From NCBI GenBank assembly GCA_033064195.1, contig JARBJD010000160.1, positions 1 through 64,000 of the forward strand: a stretch of 64,000 nucleotides of DNA, written 5' to 3'. The notes under the pieces were generated by a model. That model was not told where the DNA came from. It worked only from the letters and a program-made list of their open reading frames with translations, and made no database searches. Origin of the DNA: Blattamonas nauphoetae. Taxonomy: Eukaryota > Preaxostyla > Oxymonadida. Shown piece after piece: positions 46,001-55,000 of the stretch. The position numbers were made by a program, and so were the translations under genes. The first letter of the stretch is position 1; each line of letters begins with the position of its first letter.

Positions 46001-46960
46001 TGTCGACACAAACAGAACAGGAATTCGAGGTGATGGGTTGTGCGTATGGTCAAAGTCAACCACTTTCTCAACCACATCCCGAAGCACCAATCCTGATCGA
46101 GACGGGCATTCTTCTTTCAAAATCCGCCCACAAGACATCAACTTTCGAGTGCAGGCACAAACACTCTCGTCTTTCCGGTTGGAGAGAGGGTATTCGATGT
46201 CGGTTATGATCCCGATCAGCTTTCCTTTCAACCTGTCCACAACTGCCAGTGCTTCGCTCAACGTTGCCTCGAAAATGATTTTGGGGCGACATCGACGTCT
46301 GGTAAGAGCATGCCAGGTGCAAAGACCGGTCGCATGGTGGGTTCTGGAAAGGAGTGATTCGTACACGACCGGGAGATGAGAGGAGTAGTATTTGCATGTA
46401 TCCTCTACATATAGAATAGCTCCGCAAGGTCCATTTTCAACATCTTGATTCATATTCCAAGAATCTTCAACCAGTTTGACGAGGGCCACGAAGAGCATCG
46501 GGTTTCCCATCCAGGAGAAAACTCGGACGTTTAAACTAACGCTAAACACGCCTTTCGTGCTGTCTATGCTTGAACAGATTGAAAAAATAAAGGTTTCTGG
46601 ACGAATGCGTCGAAATTGAGTGATTTCTTCCCACATGACTTCGTTGTTTGTGTCATGTCTTGTGATAATAATATCGACTGGGGTGTCAGATTTCAAGAGA
46701 GGAATAACATTTTGGTGTGTCTTCCAAACAAATTCCGGGATTGTGGAGAATTCCAAATTCAGAAAACTTGATGACACCTGTACAAAGTCGTATTCGTCTC
46801 CAACAAATAAAACAGTTTCAACACGCTTCTGCATCATTGAGTAACCCATCTCATATCCACCACAGGACAAGAGCGTCATAGCATCCAGCTTACATTCAGT
46901 CGGAGGATCAGTTGAGGTTGTTGACGTTTTGGTTGAGTTATGAGGTTCATACATGGACAT
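43022..46960 (-). CDS. Bacteroidota-type PEP/pyruvate-binding-domain protein
   Basis: Single 3.9-kb exon, 1312 residues. The order of blocks follows the bacterial (chiefly Bacteroidota) 'PEP/pyruvate-binding domain' proteins of ~1000 residues. First is an N-terminal receiver-like region: YSMMQKRVETVLFVGDEYDF, then VFSWMGNPMLFVALVKLVED and GAILYVEDTCKYYSSHLPVV. Next is a PPDK/PEP-synthase N-terminal ATP-grasp region (GLLTFGVGSVGALAHRLIFL for the usual GxxGGKARGLAF; PVHIRASSVLEDSGV for VRSSSLLEDS). Last is a C-terminal GFGRWGTRETSLGTPVAWND, then GTHFLSHMMAAQVGW. A Ser/Pro-rich stretch of about 170 residues (roughly 815-985) is inserted relative to the bacterial form. No phosphohistidine swivel or PEP-binding barrel is visible, so full PEP synthase activity is unlikely. 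Some lid residues differ (GGK to VGA), so ATP binding is doubtful. Probably acquired by lateral transfer. Confidence 0.75.
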   Translation of the reverse strand: MSMYEPHNSTKTSTTSTDPPTECKLDAMTLLSCGGYEMGYSMMQKRVETVLFVGDEYDFVQVSSSFLNLEFSTIPEFVWKTHQNVIPLLKSDTPVDIIITRHDTNNEVMWEEITQFRRIRPETFIFSICSSIDSTKGVFSVSLNVRVFSWMGNPMLFVALVKLVEDSWNMNQDVENGPCGAILYVEDTCKYYSSHLPVVYESLLSRTHHATGLCTWHALTRRRCRPKIIFEATLSEALAVVDRLKGKLIGIITDIEYPLSNRKDESVCACTRKLMSCGRILKEECPSRSGLVLRDVVEKVVDFDHTHNPSPRIPVLFVSTTAEVKTEATKYPNCLFVEKSKTPLAPTLSMFLDRFVFLGPEFVAVDPSTCLPLPNTIPATDCLSLINLVGKIPMASLVFHASCNHFSNWLFGKGEFGVSLYLRDFESDSFGEDGTQLREFVVDALRQYEAERTMGLALNFSKALLGSTTGLLTFGVGSVGALAHRLIFLDGLRSRIERRIEEIVSGGAQSDICRPNDIQRRSRKRNKAGHTLRTARSLVLTTSVFREFVDTNRLNFFAQSDLSSAWTDSLISACFVGTRLNTAVENALSAFLVSVDKPVHIRASSVLEDSGVVDTTGLYSSFLVGNGGVGVAERVAIVSIAVRLVFASLFYQTTRAVLGSSGVSVGAEELAVVVSEVPGRVHSNSSLFYPDLSCTCHSLNFFPLPSSKGMKVTDGVTQMSVGLSPNLLNTSDSHHTTQNEFRFCPSEPGVSFLLSDADYFKATQQTITAMDLHADQSCTTHFLSLLDRLGRTTPTRTNPQNDATNRSMSPSMGRIQHISPPTARRDTVTPSFSPSQQRRHQMSRVSVSGMEVMESVGRDGEKGHSESSSSSESVSSFSTTLPPSSLVPVLHPTPTRFVYQSPPPMPHQNGSLCRGITASPLSIPPTPPPSSLSPPTLPFFLPPNLHPNTQSFLAHFGLPTFLTQNKISTITQDGVLERVTAEYQDWMEQRRNRYYKGIPAESSILLTFPGLLTTSHPLHLPAVVRGIVEETEDALKSPVCVTFCVDLTSTPASVVLVDVERENKERNDANCSSSLTLSSAFELDTSRVVVSGRKVLGVPQISSPLFLLVYPIRDVFDPLSSTQMAAEIKQVNQKCNETTENFVLIGFGRWGTRETSLGTPVAWNDITHAACLVETGFGKFRPEMSSGTHFLSHMMAAQVGWIGVDGKDGVEWSEDGEGVNWTWVEEKERAGCVVWEGKTIRVLDLRREEKKQTAVTVGEERKTIECLRVAIDAIHSCGRVVVDTTQVDLEIESHPESITICTTAQIPTNELE

Positions 46961-47174
46961 AAGTGCACCAAGTGGAAATAGGAAAAGAGAAGAAAGAAAT
47001 AACGACTGAGTTTTTCGCCAGGATCAAACATTCGCACCATGTGGGGTGAACTCAGCAATTTTGGGGCAATTCACATAACAGTTCAAACACTTGGAATATG
47101 AAGGAAAAAATGTGGTGTAATGGGGTTATCGAGTGAAATGTGGGCGACAGAGTTCTTTTTGTGTTGTGAGTCAT
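46961..47174. other. convergent-side spacer
   Basis: Contains, on the minus strand, the start of the family 3'-flank cassette (CGCCCACATTTCACTCGAT at about 47138-47155) after copy I. No gene. Confidence 0.5.
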
Positions 47175-48236
47175 CTATCGAGGTTGAGAAGAGTTCATTC
47201 CCAAGCTATTCATGATGTCGAATGAATCGAACCTCACAAAGTGTCCATCTGGAGATGATTTGTGGTGAAGCAGCACTTGTTCGAGGCCTTCGTGAAACCC
47301 TTCTTGTTCCAGTTTGCGCAACAATATTCTCCCTCTGTGCATTGTTTCGGTTCCACCGTGTTTCCATTTGTTGATATTATCAGTTATTATCCAGAGACTG
47401 CCTTGATGGGTGTGATCGTCTTCCACTTTTGAGAGAAGCGACTGGAAGACCATTGGGATGCGAGATGAGCAAATGAAATCCAGTGTTGGTTGGTGGAATC
47501 CACAGTCTTTAAAGATCTTGAGTAGTAATCGCAATGTATCTTTGAATTCTTTGTTCCATGACAAAAGGTGACGATTGCGACTGATCTGGACGAGAGATGG
47601 TTCGATTAGGATCAAGACTTCATTCAACACCACGTCTCGGACTGATTCAGGGTCAGTGTCGGATGTGTTGGAGTGTGTTCGAAATAAATCCGTGGAGTAA
47701 GTGGGCCGCAAATTATATTCGAAAACCTTGATGATCTCCTTCAAAATTAACCTGTCTGTAACCACGGAGAGATCACGTAAGCGATGGGTTGAAAGGATTC
47801 TGTGAATGAGTCCATTGGAGATAAGAGCTCGGCGTAGCATTGGAAAACAGTGGTCGAGAGATTCAGAAAGAAATGACAAGGCATTCCTGATAATCGATGG
47901 ATATGACGACGATAAGAGCACAGTGACCGAATCCACAAACACTGCAGCGGGGTTCGGGGAGTCTTGTCCAATGGCCTCCAACAAATCTTCGAAGTTCAAT
48001 ACAGGACCGAAATGTCTGATGATCGACGAAATGAAGTTTGAGCACTGACGAAGCAGCTCCTCATCAAATTGGTATCCATCTCTGACCATCGAAACAAGAG
48101 AGAGGAAGACTGGTGCAACAGAATCAATTGTGACAGGAGGATAGGGATTCCAGTCCAGGAATGGTGAGTACTCTGGATCAATAACATGAGAAGGGCGGGA
48201 CAGATGACAGATACTGTCTGAAGACAGTTTTGTCAT
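47175..48236 (-). CDS. helical-family protein, copy I
   Basis: Exon 1 48236-48215 (22 nt, MTKLSSD + 1 nt), a 42-nt phase-1 intron 48214-48173 (GTATCT...ATCCAG), exon 2 48172-47175. The product is about 339 residues: KYSPFLDWNPY, SLVSMVRDGYQFDEELLRQ, VFVDSVTVLLSSSYPSI, LIHRILSTHRLRDLSVV, VLNEVLILIEPSLVQISRNR, HQPTLDFICSSRIPMVF, RGRILLRKLEQEGFHEGLEQ, LGMNSSQPR. It is the only minus-strand copy in the window. Unspliced RNA would keep the frame (42 nt), giving a longer alternative N-terminus. Confidence 0.87.
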   Translation of the reverse strand: MTKLSSDSICHLSRPSHVIDPEYSPFLDWNPYPPVTIDSVAPVFLSLVSMVRDGYQFDEELLRQCSNFISSIIRHFGPVLNFEDLLEAIGQDSPNPAAVFVDSVTVLLSSSYPSIIRNALSFLSESLDHCFPMLRRALISNGLIHRILSTHRLRDLSVVTDRLILKEIIKVFEYNLRPTYSTDLFRTHSNTSDTDPESVRDVVLNEVLILIEPSLVQISRNRHLLSWNKEFKDTLRLLLKIFKDCGFHQPTLDFICSSRIPMVFQSLLSKVEDDHTHQGSLWIITDNINKWKHGGTETMHRGRILLRKLEQEGFHEGLEQVLLHHKSSPDGHFVRFDSFDIMNSLGMNSSQPR

Positions 48237-48470
48237 GTGAACAATTCCCTGATGAAGATCACCTCGCCCATTATGCATACACATATTCCCACTCGCATTC
48301 CTGACGTTTGTTTAATCTCATTCAAAGCTAGATCCTTCCACCCTACTCCTTTTTCTTTCGAAGTCGGCGATCGTCCATTCTGAGAGACATTGAAAGTAGA
48401 AACGGTGACCAGATCTCAGATTTATTGAGGATCAGGATCGAAAGTGGTGGAGAAGAAGCAAATGTAGTCA
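48237..48470. other. spacer between copy I and the AP-2 fragment
   Basis: No gene. The expected adaptin trunk of the AP-2 alpha gene is absent here, so the fragment that follows is 5'-truncated. Confidence 0.45.
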
Positions 48471-48871
48471 GTGGAAGCGACCACTCAGCCGGAACAGTCG
48501 AACACAGACTTGATCTCGTCTCTGTTCGGTTCATTCGAACCAGGCCCAACTCAGCCGGTCGCACAGGCGCCAATGAACAAAGAGAGAGTTCTGTCACTTC
48601 TCGTGTCGGGACAGGGCTTGCTGTGGGAGAACCAGGATGTCGGAGTTCACGTGAAGCATCAGTACACAGCTGGTGAAGGAAGGGTCCAGCTGGCCTTCAC
48701 AAACAAGACGACGAACCTCCTCTGCTCAGTCTCAGTCGCTGTGGACACGAGTCACCCGCTTGCTCCGCCCGAATCCGCCCTCACCGTTCAACTGCAGCCA
48801 ATGGCTGGGAATCAGATCTCCTCCACTCCACTCATGCTCAACATTGTGCTTCTGGCGCAGGGTGGATACAC
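48471..48871 (+). pseudogene. AP-2 alpha-adaptin appendage fragment, 5' part
   Basis: Linker (EATTQPEQSNTDLISSLFGS) then the beta-sandwich of the alpha-adaptin appendage: GQGLLWENQDVGVHVKHQYT, RVQLAFTNKTTNLLCSVSVA, LMLNIVLLAQGGYT. Alpha-adaptin has a ~600-residue trunk, a hinge and this ear, which binds endocytic accessory proteins at clathrin-coated pits; trunk and most of the hinge are missing. A TIR element interrupts the frame after GGYT. The continuation TNPPILTFSYIQ is at 51571. Confidence 0.75.
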
Positions 48872-48980
48872 GGGTAGTGCTACGCGCAGTCCGCGTAATG
48901 ACTAGGGGCAGTCCGTTTTTTTGTGCTAGGGGCAGTCCGACTTTGCTAACGGCAGTCCGCCTATTGCTACAGGCAGTCCG
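48872..48980 (+). repeat. left TIR with five subrepeats
   Basis: GGCAGTCCG occurs five times at 20-25-bp spacing, each after a CTA. The outer two units are near-identical between both ends; the inner ones differ more. Confidence 0.88.
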
Positions 48981-49679
48981 TTGAAAATTGCTTTAATGAT
49001 GGTCAAGATAGAAAAACAAGATGAACTGAACGAAGGAGGGACATGTTTGAAAGCGTGTATGAAGATCCAGCCTTTCAGTAGAACCCATCTTGTCGAGTTA
49101 GGGGTTGCTTTGTAAATCTGGTGAAAGATCGAAACCAACTGTTGATAGTTGATCAAAACGATGGATTGACGCCTCTTTGCTTCACTATTATTTTGTCTCG
49201 TCTTTATCCTTTTTTTGTCAAAAACGGAAAGCAAACGTGCGAGTGAGATTGACCACAAAAATCGTGATAAAGGCAAGGTCTGTGGACTTTTTGTGAAGAA
49301 ACTGGATGTTTCCATGTGGATTAGTCCTCAACAGACTGTATTTTCTTGATTCATTGTCTGAAATGTGCGAATAGAAGAGGAACAAGGAGAAAAGAAATGC
49401 ATCCAAAAAAGTGAGAGATAATGCACGTCCTCTCTTCCGGTCTGCGACGTCCAATTCCCTCTTCCTTCTTTTTTCTACTTTCTTTTGAACCTTCTCATTT
49501 TTTGTTCCTTTCTTTTCTCCTCCTCCCTCCGCATCTCTCATCAACCTCTTTCCTCAGCTGAGCTTGTCCTTCCTTCTCTCTCTTTCTCATCAGTCACATC
49601 TCCTCAGATCAATCCTCTCTTCCCGTCTCCCCTCCTCCTCCTCCCATTCATCTGTCTCCAACCCGCTCAGGCGTGAGGT

Positions 49680-50480
49680 GGGAGTGGCAGTGGGTGAAGG
49701 ACGTATTCAAGCAGACGAGAGACCCGCCGCTGTTCATGTCCACACAGCCTGTTCCTCAATTCGCCGCGACATGCACACTTCGCTAGGAAGAGCAGAGCAG
49801 TGTGGGAGGCTCGTTGTGTTCAGCAGGCGGGAAGAGAGGAGTGAGGACTCAACAGCGAGTTGGGCTGGCACGACATCATTCCGTTCAGTCGAAGGTGGTT
49901 CGGGAGAAAGAGGAGAGGGCCAGTTCCAAGAACGAGGCAGGTGTCGTCGATCGAGAGACCGGAGCAGCTGACCGAGACATCAGCGTTCATCTCAGAGCAA
50001 GGTGGTTGGGTAGAGATGAAATAGTTGAGTGACGAAATGGCTGTCAGTGGAAGGAGCGTCCGAAGTTCGATCGATCGGTGAACAACATCAATGAACGAAA
50101 TCGAACTGCCATTGTTCCCCTCAGAACAGACAATCACAAATGGGAAACATTCAGGATTTGAGATGATCGTGCTCGACGAGGCGGTCACGTTGGAATTCGT
50201 GAGTTGTCCAGCCGATGTTCCCATCCATTCGGAATCAATTATCATCGATGAAACCAAAATCGAGGATTGTGAGAAGACAAATATGAAATTCTTTGTTTCT
50301 TCATGGTCATTGGCTTTGTCATTTCTGGTGTGTGAACCAAGAGAATGATCTTCGCGTAGATACCATGTATGACAGATTCTTGTCATTTGTTCTCGAAGAT
50401 TCAGTGTGGTAGATGAGACTAGGCACTGTTGCGCTTAATATTTATCGCTGTTGAAATAGATTAGGCGTGGAAATCTGGGT
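49680..50480 (-). pseudogene. beta-helix surface protein fragment (element cargo)
   Basis: On the minus strand a 188-codon frame (50386-49820) reads LTNSNVTASSSTIISNPECF, then SISFIDVVHRSIELRTLLPL, VSCSGLSIDDTCLVLGTGPL. These are hallmark turns of the oxymonad beta-helix family, and the GTGPLL motif matches the relic at 1300-1320. Nucleotide homology with 1110-1870 covers about 750 bp. Confidence 0.65.
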
Positions 50481-51452
50481 TGATAATTTGGTTCATTTTC
50501 ACTTGGTGAAAGCCCCGTTGATTGCAATATAGTTGAAAATGAGATAAGTTCCGCATGAATGGAGATTGCGACACAGAGTCGCTCAGTGATTCGAATGCGA
50601 GTCCACACCATCGTCGAAAGGAGAGTGAGAGCTACAGGCGAACAGAGGTGACAGAAACGACAGTAACGACGAGGAAGTGGCAGGAAGGGGTTTGAAAGAC
50701 GGCAGAGATGTTGAAAAGGCATAAAAACACGATTTCGGCGTCGAGCGGGGAAGACGTCGGATAGTGGAGGGTGATAAGGAGGAACGTGTGTTTGTCGGAC
50801 GAGTCCTCGTCAAAAGTGAAATTCAGTGCGTCCAGAAGGAAGGCCAGGGAGCTTTTTGTATGCAGATCAACACTTGTCAGACTGTCCGGCGCGGCTGACG
50901 GCAGACTCGATGTTGTCGGCGCAGATCAAAGTGGTTTTGCACCAAAAGTCACTGAGAAGCTCTAAAACAGTCCGTTGAAGGACTTATCGTGGATTGGAGA
51001 GGAGCAAAGGCTTGAGAGAGGAGATACGGAAAATGATGGTGGGAGTGTCGTGACTGACGGGATGAAGAACAAGGAAGGAGCCTCAGTTGCAGATTGGGAG
51101 GATGACAAAGAGAATGAGGGAAATTGAGGCAAATAGGTGGAAGTAGAGAGGAGAATGAAGTGTTTGGAGTTGATCGAAGCCCTTAACATTTGTTTTTTCC
51201 TTTGGTTCAGATGATCCTAGCAGAGAAGACAAAATCAACGGCACGAAACACCTTCTGACACTTCAATAGATTCCGAATCGACCAATATTTTCGTATAACT
51301 CTCATGTTCAGTCAGATCACACAATGTCCCCCATCTCCCCCCATCGGTTCACCTATTTGACTAAATTCACTTCAATTGAACTTAAATATGTCCTATAATG
51401 CCTCTATTTGTAGATAAAATGAAAAAACAATGAAAATAGCGCAGAGAACGAT
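50481..51452. other. element interior, unrecognised cargo
   Basis: Minus-strand frames near 50810-50950 (DSLTSVDLHTKSSLAFLLDA, LNFTFDEDSSDKHTFLLI) look like part of a real protein, but I cannot assign it. 51190-51450 is AT-rich and non-coding. Confidence 0.35.
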
Positions 51453-51560
51453 GGACTGTCTCTAGCAATATGTGGACTTTCCCTAGCAAAGTTGGACTGC
51501 CCCTAGATCAAAAAAACGGACTGCCCCTAGTCATTACGCGGACTGCGCGTAGCAACACCC
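51453..51560 (-). repeat. right TIR with five subrepeats
   Basis: Inverse of 48872-48980; ends GTAGCAACACCC directly before the 10-bp direct repeat. Confidence 0.88.
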
Positions 51561-51570
51561 GTGGATACAC

Positions 51571-52039
51571 CAACCCGCCCATCCTCACCTTCTCGTACAT
51601 CCAAGGTCTGCAGACAACGAACGCGTCGTTCTTCCTCCCCTCTCCCCCCACGTCATTCTTCTCTATTCACTCACCCGCACCCTCGTCGGAAATCTACAAC
51701 AACATGTGGAACCAATTCAAGCAGCAGCCGAACTGCGCCACTCACAAAATCATCTCCACTCGCTCCCCACTCAACCCCGCCCTTCTCCAGTCCATCATCG
51801 GCCTTCTCCAGTCCACATACCACTTCCATCTGCTTCCTGGGTACTCCAGCAACAAGCAGGTGATCTGCCTCGTCTCCGCTCTTCCTCTCAAGAACAAGAC
51901 ACCCATCCCAGTCCTTCTCACCCTCCAGCCACACATGGACAATGGGAATGTCAATGTTGCTTTTGATTCTGCATCCCCATCTCCAGAGGTTGTCAATGGT
52001 CTCAGTGACTGGATGATCGGCCAAATATCAGATCTCTAG
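51571..52039 (+). pseudogene. AP-2 alpha appendage fragment, 3' part (unit 1)
   Basis: TNPPILTFSYIQ, then the platform subdomain: EIYNNMWNQFKQQPNCATHK, STYHFHLLPGYSSNKQVICL, and a C-terminal VNGLSDWMIGQISDL. It ends with TAG at 52037-52039. The part from about 51627 on is repeated almost unchanged at 55613 and 59436. Without the element it would form a continuous appendage of about 290 residues with the piece at 48471. Confidence 0.75.
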
Positions 52040-55000
52040 TCACTCACCCTCACCCTGTCAATATATCTATACATACATGCATACAGCCAGCTAGTCAGCC
52101 TTTGATTCGTTCTTTCTTTTTCACGTCCACATCATCGATAATTTTGACTGTCTGAAGGAGGACTTCATAACGACACAATCTTCCGAAACTGATCCTCGGA
52201 AGGGAAACCTGGAGCGATCTTATTCCTCCTCTGAAGTTGAGATGAGGATGAGAAGGTTGAATGGGCAGATCCGTCTCGCATGCCTCCCAAGCATAAACCG
52301 AATAGAAATCCGACTGATTCACAATCTACTCAAGTCATTAACTCTGGTTGCACTTGTATTTCGGATTCACATATCGAAGATTCTTCAAGTACAGCCCTTA
52401 GCCAAACTGGCAGCAGTAATTCAACTGATTCTTCATCTATCGTCTCCGCGACCGATGTACTCACAATTTATGCTGATGATCGTAAATACATCCAAATTTC
52501 CAAGCAAATTCTGCAATATGAAATGAAAAGAAAGCGAATCAATGTTTCAACAATCTCAGAATCCACACACATGGAGGATGACGAGACATCTCTTCCTGCC
52601 TCCATCACCTCAGATTGGAGATTGATCTTACAGGATTCGGTAACGATCTATGATCTCCGTCAAGGGTGTATCTCTCTCTTCGATCAAATTAACTCTGGAC
52701 TGAAATTGATCCCAATCGAAATTAATCATGCTATCCGTTTCCTAGAATATGCATGCCTCCACATCAAACATCGCGATCGACACCACAACCAGCTCCTCGG
52801 AAACATCTTCACTGAAGAGATCGATTATCAATCAAAACTGGTCTCGTCCTTGATCAACCTTCTCTCTCTTCCATCTAACACGCTCCGAACAACTGTTATC
52901 TCGTTCTTGGATGTTGACCTTTGGAATTCAACAAATGATATCTCTTTTTCAATGACTGTGACAGGATTGGTCCCTCAACTCTTCTTAGTCCTGAAACCAC
53001 ACGAAATTCCATTATCTGACACAACCATTAAATTCCACAGACATCTTACTTCAATTGTGGACCACTTTTTCCGCTATCCCTATCCAAGGCGCACCCTCTA
53101 TCTTCACGAGCTCAACACACATTTTGGTTGCCTCAAAAAGCCCACATCCGAAAACATTGAACCCATTTTCGAATCATTTTGCACATATCTGCGGTATCTC
53201 CTCACCAGCCCGGTTAGTCCCACTGGTTTTTGCTCTGGCTTCACCCTTCTGTCAAACACGAGACAATTCGATCCCCAAACAATCAAGTGTCTCTCTTCTT
53301 CCTCCTCTCCATCAGTTCGACGTTTTTGTGGAGAGATTCACAAGAACCTGACGGAAGAGCTCGTTTCAATGGCGGGCTTTGTCTCTTCAAGCGAAGGAGC
53401 CAACTCTCCTCATTCTGGCAAGACTAATTCCACCGATCCAAACCAAGAGAGCTCTTCTGATGAACTGAGAAAGAACATGATGGAAGAACAAGCGTCATCG
53501 TTGGAACTTGCCTCAACAAGAAAAGTAATCGACAGGTTTCTCTCTGACCCACGGTGGATTTATAACAAACACTTGTGGGTGGTAACGTTTGAAAGATTCC
53601 TTGTTCGAGTGAGCGTGGGGAAGCGATTCTCTGATTTAGGGGTCCAAGCGTTTCTGAGTTTCATGTCTAGTCGCCCATTCCAAGTCAGTCTGGTCTTCTG
53701 GCCAGATGGAACATTCTCCCTCAAAATAAAGGACACAGTTGTGTCTTCGTCGAAATTGGAGTCGAAGTCACTCTGGACACTCTTCACACCGACTCAGCCA
53801 CACCATGCTGCCACTATTCTCGATGCAATTCGTAGATTCTTGAAGTTTACAGATAGAGCGACATTTGTGAAACACATTTGGAATGAATGGTTCCCCTGCT
53901 TCATCAACGCTGTTGATCCATCGAAACTGCCCTTCAATTTTGACTCCATCATACTCCACACTAAACTCATCCAAATGTTGAAGGATCATCTCACTCGGAT
54001 TCGAGATTATGCATCCAGCAGCAAACATCCATTGACAGATCAATATCAAAGCGAACTGAACGAGCTCTTCCACGCTTTCTACAAACAGACAAAGGATTAC
54101 ATCGTCCATCTTTCACTCCATCCGTTTGCGTTGGACAAAGAGCAAGAAGACATGATTCTTGATTTTCTCATTGCGATATTTCAATACGACAGACAAAACA
54201 GTCTGGACGAGCCATGCAGAGAGGAATTGAGAAAGGAAATGGATGCATCAGCAATCTCGTCATCGTCTCCACCCTTCATCCTCACATCTGAAATCGCTTG
54301 TCGTCTCTCCGACGAAGAGATCATGAATGTTGTGGACAGAATTGTTGCTCAGCTCAACTGCGACTCGTGTTTGGATGACGACACCATCCTTCAGATCTGC
54401 ACATTCATCAGAATGCAACTCAGTCGCGTCTATCTGCCCGACTTGTTCAGAAAAGCTGGGAGAACAACCGAACAATACTTCCACGCCTTCGAATCTCTCC
54501 TCTCTCTCCACATTGAGTATTTAGAACGAGCACCGATCGTCTCTCTTGTCACGACTCGACCGGACAAAGAGCCGACGTTGGACGAATGGGACGATGTTGA
54601 TTTGGAGAGAGTTGGAATTGTGAAACAGCTCGTCAACCAGAACCAACTCTCAATCTTTTACGAATCGAGATTGTTTGAATATTTCGTCGTCGGTTTTGCC
54701 ACCCGAAGCCTTCTGCAAGCTCGCCACAGCGCCATTCGACTGTCTCAACCACAACTCGAGCGACTGCTTGCTCCGTCCGTCGACAGTCTCGGCAAATACT
54801 TCATCCAGCCACGCTCCTTCGAGCCGTACGAAGAACAGAGATGCGAGGACGCCTTCGTCGCTGTCTGTCGATTGTGCGATGAGCGTGTGATTGCTCAGTG
54901 TGTCAACCGGATTGGATTCTTCTCTCGCATTGTGACTGGGTTATTCAACGAGAACATCGACGCAAGCAACTCCTTATTCCGAATGATCACGGACCGTGGG

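Larger units (their letters stand above)
48872..51560 (-). mobile_element. 2.7-kb TIR element with 10-bp duplication, gene-fragment cargo
   Basis: TIRs of about 108 bp start GGGTAGTGCTACG (left) or GGGTGTTGCTACG (right, inverse); left 48872-48980, right 51453-51560. Each holds five tandem words of 20-25 bp around CTAGGGGCAGTCCG. The flanking direct repeat GTGGATACAC (48862-48871 and 51561-51570) is 10 bp. The empty site restores GGYTNPPIL of the AP-2 ear in frame. No transposase. The cargo is a minus-strand beta-helix fragment (49820-50480) and an unrecognised minus-strand stretch (50480-51190). Confidence 0.9.

Noticed and set aside
43022-46960. Complete PEP synthase or pyruvate phosphate dikinase
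   Set aside because: No phosphohistidine domain or C-terminal PEP-binding barrel; only the N-terminal-type nucleotide-binding part and a receiver-like region.
48471-52039. Functional AP-2 alpha gene
   Set aside because: Trunk and hinge are missing and the ear is split by a transposon. The working gene must be elsewhere.
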